This document shows positions 10,403 to 20,988 of a stretch of 64,000 bases of DNA, in pieces. This DNA is from Gammaproteobacteria bacterium (lineage in GTDB: Bacteria > Pseudomonadota > Gammaproteobacteria > Pseudomonadales > Azotimanducaceae). Where the stretch lies: NCBI GenBank assembly GCA_028821515.1, contig JAPPGA010000016.1:1-64000 (forward strand). The letters are read 5' to 3'. Made by a program: the position numbers and the translations under genes. The number at the start of each line of letters is the position of its first letter. Within the stretch, counting starts at the first letter, position 1. The notes beneath the pieces were generated by a model that was not told the DNA's origin, made no database searches, and saw only the letters and a list, made by a program, of their open reading frames with translations.

Positions 10403-11045
10403 TGTGTGCAAGACCGTAGCCACGGCGGAAGGACAGCTATCGATCTTGGACAGCGTCAGCCTGGAAATCAACGCCGGGGAGTCCGTCGCGGTGGTGGGGG
10501 CGTCCGGGTCGGGCAAGACCACGCTGCTTGGCATCCTGGCGGGCCTCGATCTGCCAACCGCGGGCGATGTCTGGCTTGATGGCGACAGGATCACGGCGAT
10601 GCCGGAAGAAGACCGTGCCCGGGTCCGCGGGCGCTGCGTCGGTTTCGTGTTCCAGACATTCCAGTTGATCGAGAGCCTGACAGCCCTTGAGAACGTCATG
10701 CTGCCGTCGGAACTGCGCGGCGAATCCGATGCCGGGGACGACGCGCGGATGTATCTCGATCGCGTCGGGCTGGCCGACCGGCTGACGCACTATCCCCGGC
10801 AACTGTCCGGTGGCGAGCAGCAGCGTGTCGCCATTGCCCGGGCCTTCGCCTCACGTCCCAAGGTGTTGTTCGCCGACGAACCGACGGGGAACCTCGATAC
10901 TTCGACGGGTGGCCGCGTGATAGACCTCCTGTTCGCGCTCAATCGGGAGTCGCAGACCACGCTGGTGCTGGTGACCCACGATACAGCCCTTGCGGACCGG
11001 TGCGGTCGCGTGCTCAGTCTCGAAGCGGGACGAATCGCGTCGTGA
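10359..11045 (+). CDS. ABC transporter ATPase (YbbA/LolD-like)
   Basis: Walker A GASGSGKTTLLG, signature LSGGEQQRVAIARAFA, FADEPTGNLD. Confidence 0.94.
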   Translation: MNNHSAAAPILRVDNVCKTVATAEGQLSILDSVSLEINAGESVAVVGASGSGKTTLLGILAGLDLPTAGDVWLDGDRITAMPEEDRARVRGRCVGFVFQTFQLIESLTALENVMLPSELRGESDAGDDARMYLDRVGLADRLTHYPRQLSGGEQQRVAIARAFASRPKVLFADEPTGNLDTSTGGRVIDLLFALNRESQTTLVLVTHDTALADRCGRVLSLEAGRIAS

Positions 11046-13546
11046 ATCTCCGCTTTGCGCTGAGGCTGGTCGGGCGTGACTGGCGTTCCGGTGAACTCAG
11101 GCTGTTGCTGGCGGCCGCGCTTGTGGCTGTTGGCGCGGTGACGGCGATCAGCCTGTTCGTGGATCGCCTGCAGCAGGCGCTGATGGCCGAGGCGACGACC
11201 TTCCTCGGTGCCGACAGCGTGATCAGTTCCTCCCGCCCGATCCCCGATGCGTTCCGCCAAGCCGCCGCCGAGCTTGGACTGTCACAGGTCGATATCGTCA
11301 GCTTCCCGTCCATGCTGTTCGCCGACGAATCCGACGATGCGCGCAATCAACTCGTTTCGGTGAAGGCGGTGGGCTCCGGGTATCCGTTGCGCGGCGCCGT
11401 GCGGATCGCCGACGAACCCTTCGGTCGCGATCGGGTCGCCGAAACCGTGCCCGCGATTGGTGAGGTATGGCTGGACTCGCGGCTGTTTCCCGCACTCGGA
11501 CTGCACTTGGGCGATACGGTTTCGGTGGGCTACGCGGAACTGGGCGTGGCGAGCGTCCTGACGGCGGAGCCGGACCGGGGCCGCAACTTCCTCGACCTGG
11601 GGCCGCGCCTGTTGATGCGGGTGGAAGACATTCCGGCGACGAAACTGATCCAGCCGGGCAGCCGTGTGTCCTATCGACTGCTTCTTGCGGGGGATCCTGA
11701 AGCCCTTTCAAGTCTCAAAGCCTCCATCGAAGCTGATCTGCGGCCGAACTATCGCTGGCGCACCGTCAAGGACTCGAGTCCGACGATCGGCGGCGCCCTC
11801 GACCGGGCAGAGAGTTTCCTCCTGCTCGGCGGATTGCTCGCCGTGCTTCTCGGCGGCGCCGCGGTGGCCCTGGCGGCACATCGCTACGCGCGGCGCCACT
11901 ACAGCCACGTCGGGGTATTGAAGACGTTGGGTGCCACGCCGGCCGACATCCTCTGGGGGTATGTCTGCGTGCTACTGATCATCGGCGTCGTTGGCGTACT
12001 GGCCGGTCTTGTGCTGGGCGTTCTGGTGCACCTCGGCATCATCGCCCTGCTGTCGACCTACCTGCCCGTACGCTTGCCCTGGCCAGGGCCGAACCCGTTC
12101 GTGGTCGGCGCCGTGACCGGCTTCGTATGTCTCGCGGCATTCGCATTGCCACCGCTGCTCAACTTGCGGCGCATCTCTCCCATGCGCGTGATCCGCCGCG
12201 AACCTGACCGCGGGCTGTCGAATGCGATCACCTATGGCTTCGCGGGGGTGGGCAGCATTGGCCTGCTTGTCTGGTACAGCCAAAGCGTCTGGCTAACGGT
12301 GTGGGCGCTCGTGGGGGCGACCGTGGTCTGCGGGGCGTTCGCCATCGTCGCGCTCGCATTGCTGCGCGGCGGCCGGGTGGTCGGCATGCAGGCGGGCAGT
12401 TCGTGGCGCCTGGCGCTCGCCGGATTGCAGCGCCGCCGCCGGGAGAACGTGGCACAGATCACGATTTTCGGCCTGGCAATCATGATCCTGTTGATACTTT
12501 TGCTGGTGCGCACGGCGCTACTCGCCGAGTGGCGGTCGCAGATACCCGAGAACGCACCGAATCACTTCCTGATCAATGTGGCCGCCGACGAAGTAGGCGC
12601 GGTCCAGGACCTGTTGCGTGCGCATACGGACTACGACGGCAGCCTGTTTCCGATGATTCGGGGCCGCGTCATCACCGTTAACGGTGAGCCGGCGCGGGGT
12701 TGGCGTGCGCGCGAGGGCGAGCGAGGCGAGGACCTGGGGCCGGGCCTCGGCTCCGAGCGGAACCTGACATGGTCCGACAACGTGCCTGGTGACAACGTGG
12801 TGGTGCAGGGCGACTGGTGGTCAGCCGATACCGCCGAAGCCCTGATTTCTGTTGAGGTCGACTACGCGAGGGGTAATGGTTTGCGCGTCGGCGACATGCT
12901 GGAGTTCGATATTGGAGGGTTGCCGGTATCCGCTCGCGTGGCGAATCTGCGCCGGGTCGAGTGGGACAGCCTGCAGCCGAATTTCTTTATCGTGTTCTCG
13001 CGTTCGGCGTTGGCGGGATTCGCGACAACGCACATGACGAGTTTCCATCTCGAACCCGACCGCAAGCGGTTCCTCAATCAGCTCCTTGCCGCGCATCCAA
13101 CCATTACCGTGTTCGAGGTCGACGCAATCATTGCCCAGGTCGAACGCATCATCGATCGGGTCACCCGGGCCATCGAGTTGATTCTCGGCCTGGTGCTGGG
13201 GGCAGGCGGGCTGGTTCTGATCGCGTCGATACAGGCGAGCCACGAGACTCGCATGAAGGAGCATGCGCTGGTGCGTGCCCTCGGCGGCACACGCAACCTG
13301 ATCGCCGGTGCCCTCGCGGGAGAATTTGCCGTCCTCGGCGCGTTCGCGGGAATCGTCGCGGTCCTTGGCGCCGAAGTCACCGTGTTCGCCCTGCAGACCC
13401 GGGTGTTCGAACTCGACTACGAAATCCACCCGTGGCTCTGGATTGCGGGTCCTGCGGTGGGCATGGCGCTCATCGCCGGCATTGGCTATCTCGGGACCCG
13501 CAGGCTCGTTCGATCACCGCCGCTGCTGGTCTTGCGGGAGTTGTGA
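11042..13546 (+). CDS. ABC transporter permease, FtsX-like (YbbP family)
   Basis: About 835 aa multi-TM FtsX-type protein; GTG start overlaps the end of the ATPase gene. Confidence 0.92.
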   Translation: MNLRFALRLVGRDWRSGELRLLLAAALVAVGAVTAISLFVDRLQQALMAEATTFLGADSVISSSRPIPDAFRQAAAELGLSQVDIVSFPSMLFADESDDARNQLVSVKAVGSGYPLRGAVRIADEPFGRDRVAETVPAIGEVWLDSRLFPALGLHLGDTVSVGYAELGVASVLTAEPDRGRNFLDLGPRLLMRVEDIPATKLIQPGSRVSYRLLLAGDPEALSSLKASIEADLRPNYRWRTVKDSSPTIGGALDRAESFLLLGGLLAVLLGGAAVALAAHRYARRHYSHVGVLKTLGATPADILWGYVCVLLIIGVVGVLAGLVLGVLVHLGIIALLSTYLPVRLPWPGPNPFVVGAVTGFVCLAAFALPPLLNLRRISPMRVIRREPDRGLSNAITYGFAGVGSIGLLVWYSQSVWLTVWALVGATVVCGAFAIVALALLRGGRVVGMQAGSSWRLALAGLQRRRRENVAQITIFGLAIMILLILLLVRTALLAEWRSQIPENAPNHFLINVAADEVGAVQDLLRAHTDYDGSLFPMIRGRVITVNGEPARGWRAREGERGEDLGPGLGSERNLTWSDNVPGDNVVVQGDWWSADTAEALISVEVDYARGNGLRVGDMLEFDIGGLPVSARVANLRRVEWDSLQPNFFIVFSRSALAGFATTHMTSFHLEPDRKRFLNQLLAAHPTITVFEVDAIIAQVERIIDRVTRAIELILGLVLGAGGLVLIASIQASHETRMKEHALVRALGGTRNLIAGALAGEFAVLGAFAGIVAVLGAEVTVFALQTRVFELDYEIHPWLWIAGPAVGMALIAGIGYLGTRRLVRSPPLLVLREL

Positions 13547-13670
13547 GGCTGGCATCCATCGAATGTCCGGCGGGGACCTGGACGGCGGTTTGGGGGACCC
13601 CTTGATGGGCCTGCCCGCAGATTACCGCGGGCGGCCCACGAGCCCGCTCTTGCACCTATAATGCGCGTTT

Positions 13671-14282
13671 TTGCGCGATGTCGAACGGTTGAACGGGCCA
13701 CTCTTGTCGGTACGCGATCTGGCCTGCACCGCCGGCGGCCACCGATTGTTTCACGGCATCGGTTTCGATGTGGGTCCGGGCGAGTTGATGGAAGTCCGAG
13801 GGCCGAACGGCAGCGGCAAGACGACGCTCCTGCGATGCATCGCAGGACTGTTCACCGAAGAATCCGGACGTGTGGATATCGCAGTGCAGGAGCAGCCGCT
13901 GTACCTGGGCCATAAACCGGGCCTGAGCCCCCTGCTCACGCCGCTGGAAAACCTGCGCTGGTATCTCGCGTTGCAAGGCCGTGAACCCCGGCGCGAGGAC
14001 TGCCTTTCGGCGCTGCGCGAAGTGGGCCTGAACGGTTCGCGCGCGGTGCCCTGCGGGAGCCTCTCTGCCGGTCAGCAACGGCGTGCGGCGCTGGCGCGGC
14101 TGGCGGCAAGTTCCGCACCTTTGTGGTTGCTGGACGAACCCTTTGCCGCCCTGGACGAATCAGGTCGGGATGTCGTGCGTTCGCTGGTTCGGACGCAGTG
14201 CGGCGGCGGCGGCGCCGTCGTCTGCGCAACGCATGAGGACCTGGGCGTAGCCGGCGCGAAACGCCTGGAAATCGCAGCGTGA
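13671..14282 (+). CDS. ccmA: Heme exporter ATPase CcmA
   Basis: GPNGSGKTTLLRCIAGL, LSAGQQRRAALARL, LLDEPFAALD; first gene of ccm operon. Confidence 0.95.
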   Translation: MRDVERLNGPLLSVRDLACTAGGHRLFHGIGFDVGPGELMEVRGPNGSGKTTLLRCIAGLFTEESGRVDIAVQEQPLYLGHKPGLSPLLTPLENLRWYLALQGREPRREDCLSALREVGLNGSRAVPCGSLSAGQQRRAALARLAASSAPLWLLDEPFAALDESGRDVVRSLVRTQCGGGGAVVCATHEDLGVAGAKRLEIAA

Positions 14283-14944
14283 TCGTCCTGGCCCAGGCTG
14301 GGCGAGACTTGCGGATCGCCTTTCGCGCGCGCGGCGAGATGGTCCATCCCGTGGCATTTTTCGCGCTGGCGGTGACACTGTTCGGGTTGGGTCTCGGTTC
14401 GGATCTGCAGACCCTCGGTGCGGTGGCTGTCGTCGTCGTATGGGTCATCGCGCTGCTGGCCTGCATGCTGGCGGCGGAGAGTCTTTTTCGGCGTGATTTC
14501 GAGGACGGCACCCTGGAGCAGATGCTGCTGCATGGCCGGCCGATCTTCCTCGCCGTGCTGGGCAAACTCGCTGCGCACTGGTGCGTGAGCGGGCTGCCGC
14601 TCGTGCTCTTCGCGCCGGTGGCGGGCTTCATGCTGCAGGCGCCGACGCAGGCGCTTCCCGTGCTGGTGGCAAGTCTCGCGATCGGCACGCCAACCCTCAC
14701 GGCTATCGGCGCGATAGCGGCGGCATTGACCGTGGGCCTTGGTCGCGGCGGTTTGCTGTTGGCCCTGATCGCATTGCCGTTGTACGTGCCGGTCCTCGTT
14801 TTTGGGGCCAGTGCAAGCGTCGTGGCCGCGTCGGGCCTGAGTGCGCTGCCGCAGTTGCTCTGGTTGCTGGCAATGCTGGCGGCTGCGCTGACGTTCGTGC
14901 CGTTCGCGGTGTGCTTCGCGCTGAGACTGAGTCAGGAGTACTAG
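14279..14944 (+). CDS. ccmB: Heme exporter permease CcmB
   Basis: AESLFRRDFEDGTLEQMLLHGRPIFLAVLGKLAAHW. Confidence 0.95.
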   Translation: MIVLAQAGRDLRIAFRARGEMVHPVAFFALAVTLFGLGLGSDLQTLGAVAVVVVWVIALLACMLAAESLFRRDFEDGTLEQMLLHGRPIFLAVLGKLAAHWCVSGLPLVLFAPVAGFMLQAPTQALPVLVASLAIGTPTLTAIGAIAAALTVGLGRGGLLLALIALPLYVPVLVFGASASVVAASGLSALPQLLWLLAMLAAALTFVPFAVCFALRLSQEY

Positions 14945-14945
14945 C

Positions 14946-15710
14946 ATGGGTCGGCTGGCTGCCTTTGCGCACAGACTTGGCTCGCCGCGCTGGTTTTTCG
15001 ACATCACCGGGCCGTGGCTTGTCGTCCTCTCCGTCATCGGCATCGCGCTGGTGACGGTGGGTTCGGTTTGGGGGCTTGTGTTCGCGCCGGAGGACTACCA
15101 GCAGGGCAACAGCTTCCGCATCATCTACGTGCACGTGCCAACGGCGCACCTGGCGGAAGCGCTGTACCTGGCGATGGGTGCTGCCGGCGTCGTGCTGCTG
15201 GTCTGGCGCATGAAAATCGCCGACATGTTTATCGCCGTGACGGCGCCGGTCGGCATGGTGATCACGGGCGTTGCGCTGCTGACGGGGGCGATCTGGGGCA
15301 AGCCGACGTGGGGCGCATGGTGGGTGTGGGATGCGCGCACGACGTCGGTATTGGTCCTGTTCTTCCTTTATGTCGGCCTGATGGCGCTGCGCCAGGCTAT
15401 TCCCGCGAGGGAACAGGCGGGAAGGGCGGTGGCGGTGCTCGCGGTCGTTGGTACGGTCAACGTGCCCATCATCAAGTACTCGGTGGACTGGTGGCTGACA
15501 CTGCACCAGCCGTCGAGCTTTTCCTTGACGGAACCGCCGACCATGCCTGCGGAGATGTGGCTACCGCTCCTGGTAAACGTCGTCGGGTTCTATTGTCTCG
15601 TCGCTGCCGTGGTGCTCGCGGGCCTGCGCAATGAGATTCTTGAGCGCGAGTCGGACACGGCGTGGGTGCGCGATTGGCTTGCGCGGAAGTTGCGGGGAAG
15701 CGAGGCGTGA
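14946..15710 (+). CDS. ccmC: Heme exporter protein CcmC
   Basis: [29 protein letters not shown] tryptophan-rich motif; [12 protein letters not shown]. Confidence 0.97.
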   Translation: MGRLAAFAHRLGSPRWFFDITGPWLVVLSVIGIALVTVGSVWGLVFAPEDYQQGNSFRIIYVHVPTAHLAEALYLAMGAAGVVLLVWRMKIADMFIAVTAPVGMVITGVALLTGAIWGKPTWGAWWVWDARTTSVLVLFFLYVGLMALRQAIPAREQAGRAVAVLAVVGTVNVPIIKYSVDWWLTLHQPSSFSLTEPPTMPAEMWLPLLVNVVGFYCLVAAVVLAGLRNEILERESDTAWVRDWLARKLRGSEA

Positions 15711-15880
15711 ACGAGTTCGTGACGTTCCTGCAGATGGGCGGCCATGGTCTCTATGTGTGGCTCGCCTACGGCATCGCCTGGGCGGCGCTCATCGTAATTG
15801 GCGTGCGTCCCATCCTCACGCGAAGGCGCTTCATCGCCATGCATCGCGCCGATGCGGAACCGGAGCGGACCGCCGAATGA
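15707..15880 (+). CDS. ccmD: Heme exporter protein CcmD
   Basis: [29 protein letters not shown]; small single-TM; GTG start overlapping ccmC stop. Confidence 0.9.
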   Translation: MNEFVTFLQMGGHGLYVWLAYGIAWAALIVIGVRPILTRRRFIAMHRADAEPERTAE

Positions 15881-16347
15881 ACACACAGCGTCGCAATCGC
15901 CTGGTTGCCATCGTGTTCCTGCTGGGCGGGACCGCCATCACGGCGGCGCTCGTCCTGACCGCCCTGGAAGAAAACGTCAACCTTTTCTACCCGCCGGAGC
16001 GCGTGGTGAACGGGGATGCGCCGACGGGCGTCACGATCCGTGCGGGGGGCATGGTGGTGTGCGGCAGCGTGGCGCACGACGCCAGCGGCCTCGGCGTGTC
16101 TTTCGTGCTCACCGACTACAAGGGATCCGACTTCATGGTGCGCCATGTCGGCATCTTGCCGGACCTGTTTCGCGAAGGGCAGGGCATCCTGGTTACGGGC
16201 GAACTCGATTCGGAGCGCGTGTTCCGGGCGTCCGAAGTCCTGGCCAAGCACGACGAAAACTACATGCCGCCCGAAATGGCCGGGATCGGCATCGAGGCGG
16301 AAGCCTGCGATTCTCCGGATTCGACTGACCCCGCGTTCGCGTCGTGA
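15877..16347 (+). CDS. ccmE: Cytochrome c maturation heme chaperone CcmE
   Basis: Heme-binding motif [13 protein letters not shown] (HxxxY); N-terminal TM. Confidence 0.96.
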   Translation: MNTQRRNRLVAIVFLLGGTAITAALVLTALEENVNLFYPPERVVNGDAPTGVTIRAGGMVVCGSVAHDASGLGVSFVLTDYKGSDFMVRHVGILPDLFREGQGILVTGELDSERVFRASEVLAKHDENYMPPEMAGIGIEAEACDSPDSTDPAFAS

Positions 16348-18317
16348 TCGTCGAAATCGGACACTTCGCCGTGGTCGCTGCGCTCCTGGTGGCCTTGGCG
16401 CTCGGCGTCGTCGGCCACGTCAGCGCGGTCAACGGCACCTGGCGTAGTCTGGCCGCAACACTCGCCTCGTGCCAGCTCCTGCTGCTTGCTTTCGGATTCG
16501 CCGTGCTTGTCCGGGCATTTTTCGTCAGCGACTTTTCCGTCGCGTACGTCGCGGAGAACTCCAACAGCCTCCTGCCCTGGTACTACCGGGTCAGCGCGAC
16601 CTGGGGCGCGCACGAGGGATCGTTCCTTCTGTGGACCCTGATCATGGCGGTGTGGACCTGGGCGGTGAGTCTCGGATGCAGCCGGCTGCCGGACGAGATC
16701 TTCGGTCGCGTACTCGGCACCATGGGGTTGCTCAACTTCGGTTTCGTACTTTTCCTGTTGGCCACCAGCAGCCCCTTCGAGCGTCTCTTGCCCGGGGTTC
16801 CGGCGGAGGGCGCGGATCTCAATCCCCTGCTCCAGGACTTCGGGCTGATCGTGCATCCACCATTGCTGTACACGGGCTATGTCGGCTTTGCCGTGGCGTT
16901 CTCCTTCGCTATAGCGGCGCTCGTGAGCGGCAGGCTGGATGCGGCCTGGGCGCGTTGGTCCCGACCGTGGACCAACGTGGCGTGGGCGTTCCTCACGGTC
17001 GGGATCGCGCTCGGTAGCTGGTGGGCTTACTACGAGCTCGGTTGGGGAGGCTGGTGGTTCTGGGACCCGGTCGAGAACGCGTCGTTCATGCCTTGGCTCG
17101 CGGGTACGGCGCTGCTGCACTCGCTGGCCGTGACGGAAAAGCGCGGCGCGTTCAAGAGCTGGACTGCGCTGCTTGCGATTGCGGCCTTTTCGCTGTCGCT
17201 GCTCGGCGCATTCATCGTGCGCTCGGGGGTGTTGACTTCGGTGCACGCGTTCGCCGTGGACCCGGAGCGCGGGCTCTTCGTTCTCGCCCTGTTGGCGCTG
17301 GCGGTGGGTGGCGCGCTGACGGTTTATGCCCTGCGGGCGCCGACCATCACCAGCAGGGCCCGCTATGGCGGCTTTTCCCGCGAATTGCTGCTCCTGGTCA
17401 ACAACGCGATTCTGGTCGTCGCGTTGGCCTTTGTCCTGCACGGGACGTTGTACCCGCTTGCACACGAAGCCATTACCGGCGGCGAAAAGACCTCGGTCGG
17501 CGCTCCCTATTTCAACAGGGGCTTCGTCCCGCTCATGTGCGTCCTGGCTTGCTTCCTCGCACTGGCGCCCGTTGCACGCTGGAAACGCACGCCGCTTGCG
17601 ATGCTCAGGAACACCGGGCTGATGTGCGCCGCCGCGCTGTGTCTGGGGCTTGCATTGCCGCTCGTGCTGGGCGGCACCTTCAAGCTGGGGGCGGCCGTTG
17701 CAGTGGCGCTCGGCCTCTGGATCATGTTCGTGCACGGCGCCGACCTGTGGCGCCGCCGCGACAGTACGACACGCGGATACCTTGGGATGGCCCTCGCGCA
17801 TGTCGGTTTCGCGGTGTCCCTGATCGGAATCGGGGCGACCAGCGAGTTCTCCCGCGAGGTGGACGCCAGGATGGCTGTCGGCGATAGCGTGAGCCTGAAC
17901 GGCGTAACCTATCGCTTTGCGGCCCTGCGGCGGATCGAGGGACCGAACTACATCGCGGAGCAGGCGGAGTTCGTTACGGATGGCGGCGTGCATCTCTATC
18001 CGGAGAAGCGTCACTACCCGGTCCGCGAGCAGGTCATGACCGAAGCGGGAATTGCCGCCGGGTTCGTGCGCGACCTTTACATCGCGCTCGGTTCCACGCT
18101 TCCCGACGGTTCGTGGGGCGTTCGCATACAGGACAAGCCGATGGTGCGATGGATCTGGCTCGGTGCCCTCATGATGGCCCTTGGTGGTGTGCTTGCCGTG
18201 ACCGATCCGCGCTACCGCCGATTGAATGCCCGGGCGCGTTCCCGGCGGGAGCCGCAGAACGCCGGTGGTCTCGCGGCAGCGGGGGGCGCGAGGGGTTATC
18301 CCTCGCCTGCAAAGTGA
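16344..18317 (+). CDS. ccmF: Cytochrome c heme lyase subunit CcmF
   Basis: [32 protein letters not shown]; multi-TM. Confidence 0.97.
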   Translation: MIVEIGHFAVVAALLVALALGVVGHVSAVNGTWRSLAATLASCQLLLLAFGFAVLVRAFFVSDFSVAYVAENSNSLLPWYYRVSATWGAHEGSFLLWTLIMAVWTWAVSLGCSRLPDEIFGRVLGTMGLLNFGFVLFLLATSSPFERLLPGVPAEGADLNPLLQDFGLIVHPPLLYTGYVGFAVAFSFAIAALVSGRLDAAWARWSRPWTNVAWAFLTVGIALGSWWAYYELGWGGWWFWDPVENASFMPWLAGTALLHSLAVTEKRGAFKSWTALLAIAAFSLSLLGAFIVRSGVLTSVHAFAVDPERGLFVLALLALAVGGALTVYALRAPTITSRARYGGFSRELLLLVNNAILVVALAFVLHGTLYPLAHEAITGGEKTSVGAPYFNRGFVPLMCVLACFLALAPVARWKRTPLAMLRNTGLMCAAALCLGLALPLVLGGTFKLGAAVAVALGLWIMFVHGADLWRRRDSTTRGYLGMALAHVGFAVSLIGIGATSEFSREVDARMAVGDSVSLNGVTYRFAALRRIEGPNYIAEQAEFVTDGGVHLYPEKRHYPVREQVMTEAGIAAGFVRDLYIALGSTLPDGSWGVRIQDKPMVRWIWLGALMMALGGVLAVTDPRYRRLNARARSRREPQNAGGLAAAGGARGYPSPAK

Positions 18318-18853
18318 ACCGGGCGCGTTTGTTCATACCGGTGGCCCTGTTCGTGGTCCTGGCGTCTTTTCTGTACCTGGGTTTCACCTTGCGCGATCCC
18401 CACGAGTTACCGTCGGCACTGATCGACAAGCCGTTTCCGGATTTCGATCTTCCGATACTGGGAAGGCCTGGCGAGCGTGCCTCGCTCGAGGACCTGGTCG
18501 GGGAGCGCCGGCTCGTCAATGTCTGGGCCACCTGGTGTCCCACGTGCCTGGCCGAGCACGCCGAACTCGGGCGCATCGCCGAGGAGACCGGGATATCCCT
18601 GGTCGGCATCAATTACAAGGACGATCCCCATGCGGCGAGCCAATGGCTGACGCGACATGGAGATCCCTACGACTTCAACATCGTGGACGTTGCCGGCGAT
18701 TTCGGCGTTGAACTGGGCGTGTACGGAGCGCCGGAGACGTTTCTCCTGGATGCGGACGGCATCATTCGCTACAAACGCGTGGGCGACGTCAACGAAGGCA
18801 TCTGGCGAGAAGAACTGCAGCCCGCCATGGCGGCGCTGGGACCCCCGCCATGA
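18314..18853 (+). CDS. ccmG: Thiol:disulfide interchange protein CcmG/DsbE
   Basis: [18 protein letters not shown] thioredoxin-like [24 protein letters not shown]. Confidence 0.96.
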   Translation: MNRARLFIPVALFVVLASFLYLGFTLRDPHELPSALIDKPFPDFDLPILGRPGERASLEDLVGERRLVNVWATWCPTCLAEHAELGRIAEETGISLVGINYKDDPHAASQWLTRHGDPYDFNIVDVAGDFGVELGVYGAPETFLLDADGIIRYKRVGDVNEGIWREELQPAMAALGPPP

Positions 18854-19296
18854 TGCTGCGAATCTGCACGCTGCTGATTGCCACGTCGGGCCTGCTCGGC
18901 GCTTCGGCCATCGATGGCTTCGACTTCTCGGATCCGGACCTGGCGGACCGCTACCGCGAGTTGCTCGCGGAGCTGAGGTGCCCCAAGTGCCTGAACGAAT
19001 CCCTTGCGAGTTCTGGGGCGCCGATCGCGCGGGATTTGCGCCGAACGGTTCGGCGCCTGCTGGAAGACGGCGCGACCGATGACGACGTGCGTGTGCACCT
19101 GCAGGAGCGTTACGGTGACTTCGTGCTCTACGATCCGGAATTCCGGATGACGAACTGGCCGCTTTGGGCGATTCCGCCGTTGCTGCTGCTGGTTGCAATC
19201 GTGGTTGTCGGTCGTGTGGGCCTGTTTCGGCGGCGCGCTCCCCTCGATGATCGGGAACGCGAGCGAATCGCGCGGCTGCTTGAAGACGATCCATGA
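18850..19296 (+). CDS. ccmH: Cytochrome c maturation protein CcmH (N-terminal LRCxxC domain)
   Basis: LRCPKCLNESLASSGAPIARDLR...YGDFVLYDPEF. Confidence 0.94.
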   Translation: MMLRICTLLIATSGLLGASAIDGFDFSDPDLADRYRELLAELRCPKCLNESLASSGAPIARDLRRTVRRLLEDGATDDDVRVHLQERYGDFVLYDPEFRMTNWPLWAIPPLLLLVAIVVVGRVGLFRRRAPLDDRERERIARLLEDDP

Positions 19297-20813
19297 TCGG
19301 AGTCTTCGTGCTTGCGGCCCTGTTCGCCTCGGCGGTGGTGCTTTACGTCGTCGTCGGTGCAAGGCGGAATCGCGCGCGTTCGATGGATCGAACCTCCGCC
19401 AGCGCGGCCCTGTTCGCCGACCGGCGCCAGGAACTGGTTGCGGAGGGTCGGGTCCAGGCGTTGGATACGTCGACGCTGGCCGAACTGGAAGAGGAACTTG
19501 CCCTCGACCTGATTGAGTCGGAAGCGCAGCCGGTTGCGTCGCAGGGAGAATCGGGGGACGCCAGTCCGCAGGACGCGCCCCTACGCATCGTCGCGTTGAC
19601 CGGGGCGGGGCTCGCTGTCGTTGCCTTGGGCCTGTACGCAATCTGGGGCGAGCCGCATGCGTCCGCCCTGGTGCGTGCCGGCGATGTGCTGGTCAGTGAC
19701 GGCGTCGACCGCGCTGCCCTGGCGAGTGCGGAGAAGGCGCTGTCGGCCCGGGCTGGGCGCAATCCGGAGGACGTGGACACCTGGTTCTTCCTGGGCCATG
19801 CGCGGATGCGCCTTGCCGACTACCGGGGTGCCGAAATCGCCTTTGCGAAACTCCGCGATCTGGCGGGTCCGAACGAAGAGGCGGATGCGGCGTGGGCGCA
19901 GGCGAGTTACCTGGCGGAGGACGGCCTGACGGAGACGGCGCGGCAGGTCGTGGAGCGCGTGCTCGCCGCGCGTCCCGACCATCCGGCAATGCTGGAAATG
20001 CTGGCGATGGACGCCATGCGCCGGGGTGCCTTCGCCCGGGCTTCGGGTTACCTGGCGCGAGCCACAGGACAACCGTTGCCGGAATCCCGGCGCGCATTAC
20101 TTGAGAATCTGATGACCGTTGCCCGCTCGCAGCTCGACCCCGCGCGGCCCTTGATCGAGGTCTCCGTCAGCATAGAGGGAGACACGCGCCGACCCTGGCT
20201 GATCGTCTTTGCGCGTCCGATCGGGGGCGGCATGCCCCTGGCTGTCGTGCGGGTGCGGGCCAGGGCCTCCCAGACTGTACTGCTGGACGATACCGTGGGG
20301 ATTGGCGGGGCCACCCGTTTGTCAGACGGGGGGGTGGTAGAAGTTGTGGCGCGGCTATCGAACACGGGCAATGCCGTGGCTTCGTCGGACGATCTTGAGG
20401 TATCCGCGCAGCCCGTGGACCCTGGCGCGCAGCCGCGCGTCGAACTGACCTTCGCCCCGGATGCCATACCGGCGTCTGCCACGGCGACCGTGGACGTTTC
20501 CCTGGACGCGGCCTTCGATGTCGCTCCCGCTGCGATGGTGTTCGTGATAGCGCGGGACGCTGCACAGCCGGGACCGCCCCTGGCCGTGAAGCGGATTGTT
20601 GCGGGTGATCTGCCTGCCCGGGTCGCGTTAACGGACGCCGACGCCATGCTTGCCGGTCGCGGATTGCAGGGAGTCGAGACCCTGGAACTGGTGGCTCGCG
20701 TCGCCCTCGGTGGATCAACCACCGCGATGGCCGGAGACCTGGAAAGTCCGATCTGGGTGGGCAGCCTGAGCGCCGAACCGGTTCACCTGCACATTGATCG
20801 CCGGCTCCCCTAG
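19293..20813 (+). CDS. ccmI: Cytochrome c maturation protein CcmI/CycH (TPR-containing)
   Basis: N-terminal TMs, TPR-like AEKALSARAGRNPEDVDTWFFLGHARMRLADYRGAEIAFAKL; end of ccm operon. Confidence 0.9.
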   Translation: MIGVFVLAALFASAVVLYVVVGARRNRARSMDRTSASAALFADRRQELVAEGRVQALDTSTLAELEEELALDLIESEAQPVASQGESGDASPQDAPLRIVALTGAGLAVVALGLYAIWGEPHASALVRAGDVLVSDGVDRAALASAEKALSARAGRNPEDVDTWFFLGHARMRLADYRGAEIAFAKLRDLAGPNEEADAAWAQASYLAEDGLTETARQVVERVLAARPDHPAMLEMLAMDAMRRGAFARASGYLARATGQPLPESRRALLENLMTVARSQLDPARPLIEVSVSIEGDTRRPWLIVFARPIGGGMPLAVVRVRARASQTVLLDDTVGIGGATRLSDGGVVEVVARLSNTGNAVASSDDLEVSAQPVDPGAQPRVELTFAPDAIPASATATVDVSLDAAFDVAPAAMVFVIARDAAQPGPPLAVKRIVAGDLPARVALTDADAMLAGRGLQGVETLELVARVALGGSTTAMAGDLESPIWVGSLSAEPVHLHIDRRLP

Positions 20814-20867
20814 CGCCAGGAATCGAGTCCCACGCATTTCACCCCACCGACGATCCTGGCCGGTTTT

Positions 20868-20895
20868 GGGACACCCACAGTTTGGGGACACCCAC
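20868..20895 (+). repeat. Two tandem GGGACACCCAC units (20868-20878, 20885-20895)
   Basis: Exact 11-mer twice; the same 11-mer twice more at 36196-36248. Confidence 0.75.
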
Positions 20896-20988
20896 ATAAC
20901 CAGGTGGTGCTAACGGTTTTCTAAAGGTGCTATCGACGGCTGATTTCGTTAAACTACGGCTGGCTTAGCGAATACGACCACTCGCTGA

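Noticed and set aside
16260-18014. 584-aa minus-strand ORF antisense to ccmF
   Set aside because: Shadow ORF of a conserved gene, with low-complexity R/E/Q-rich sequence.
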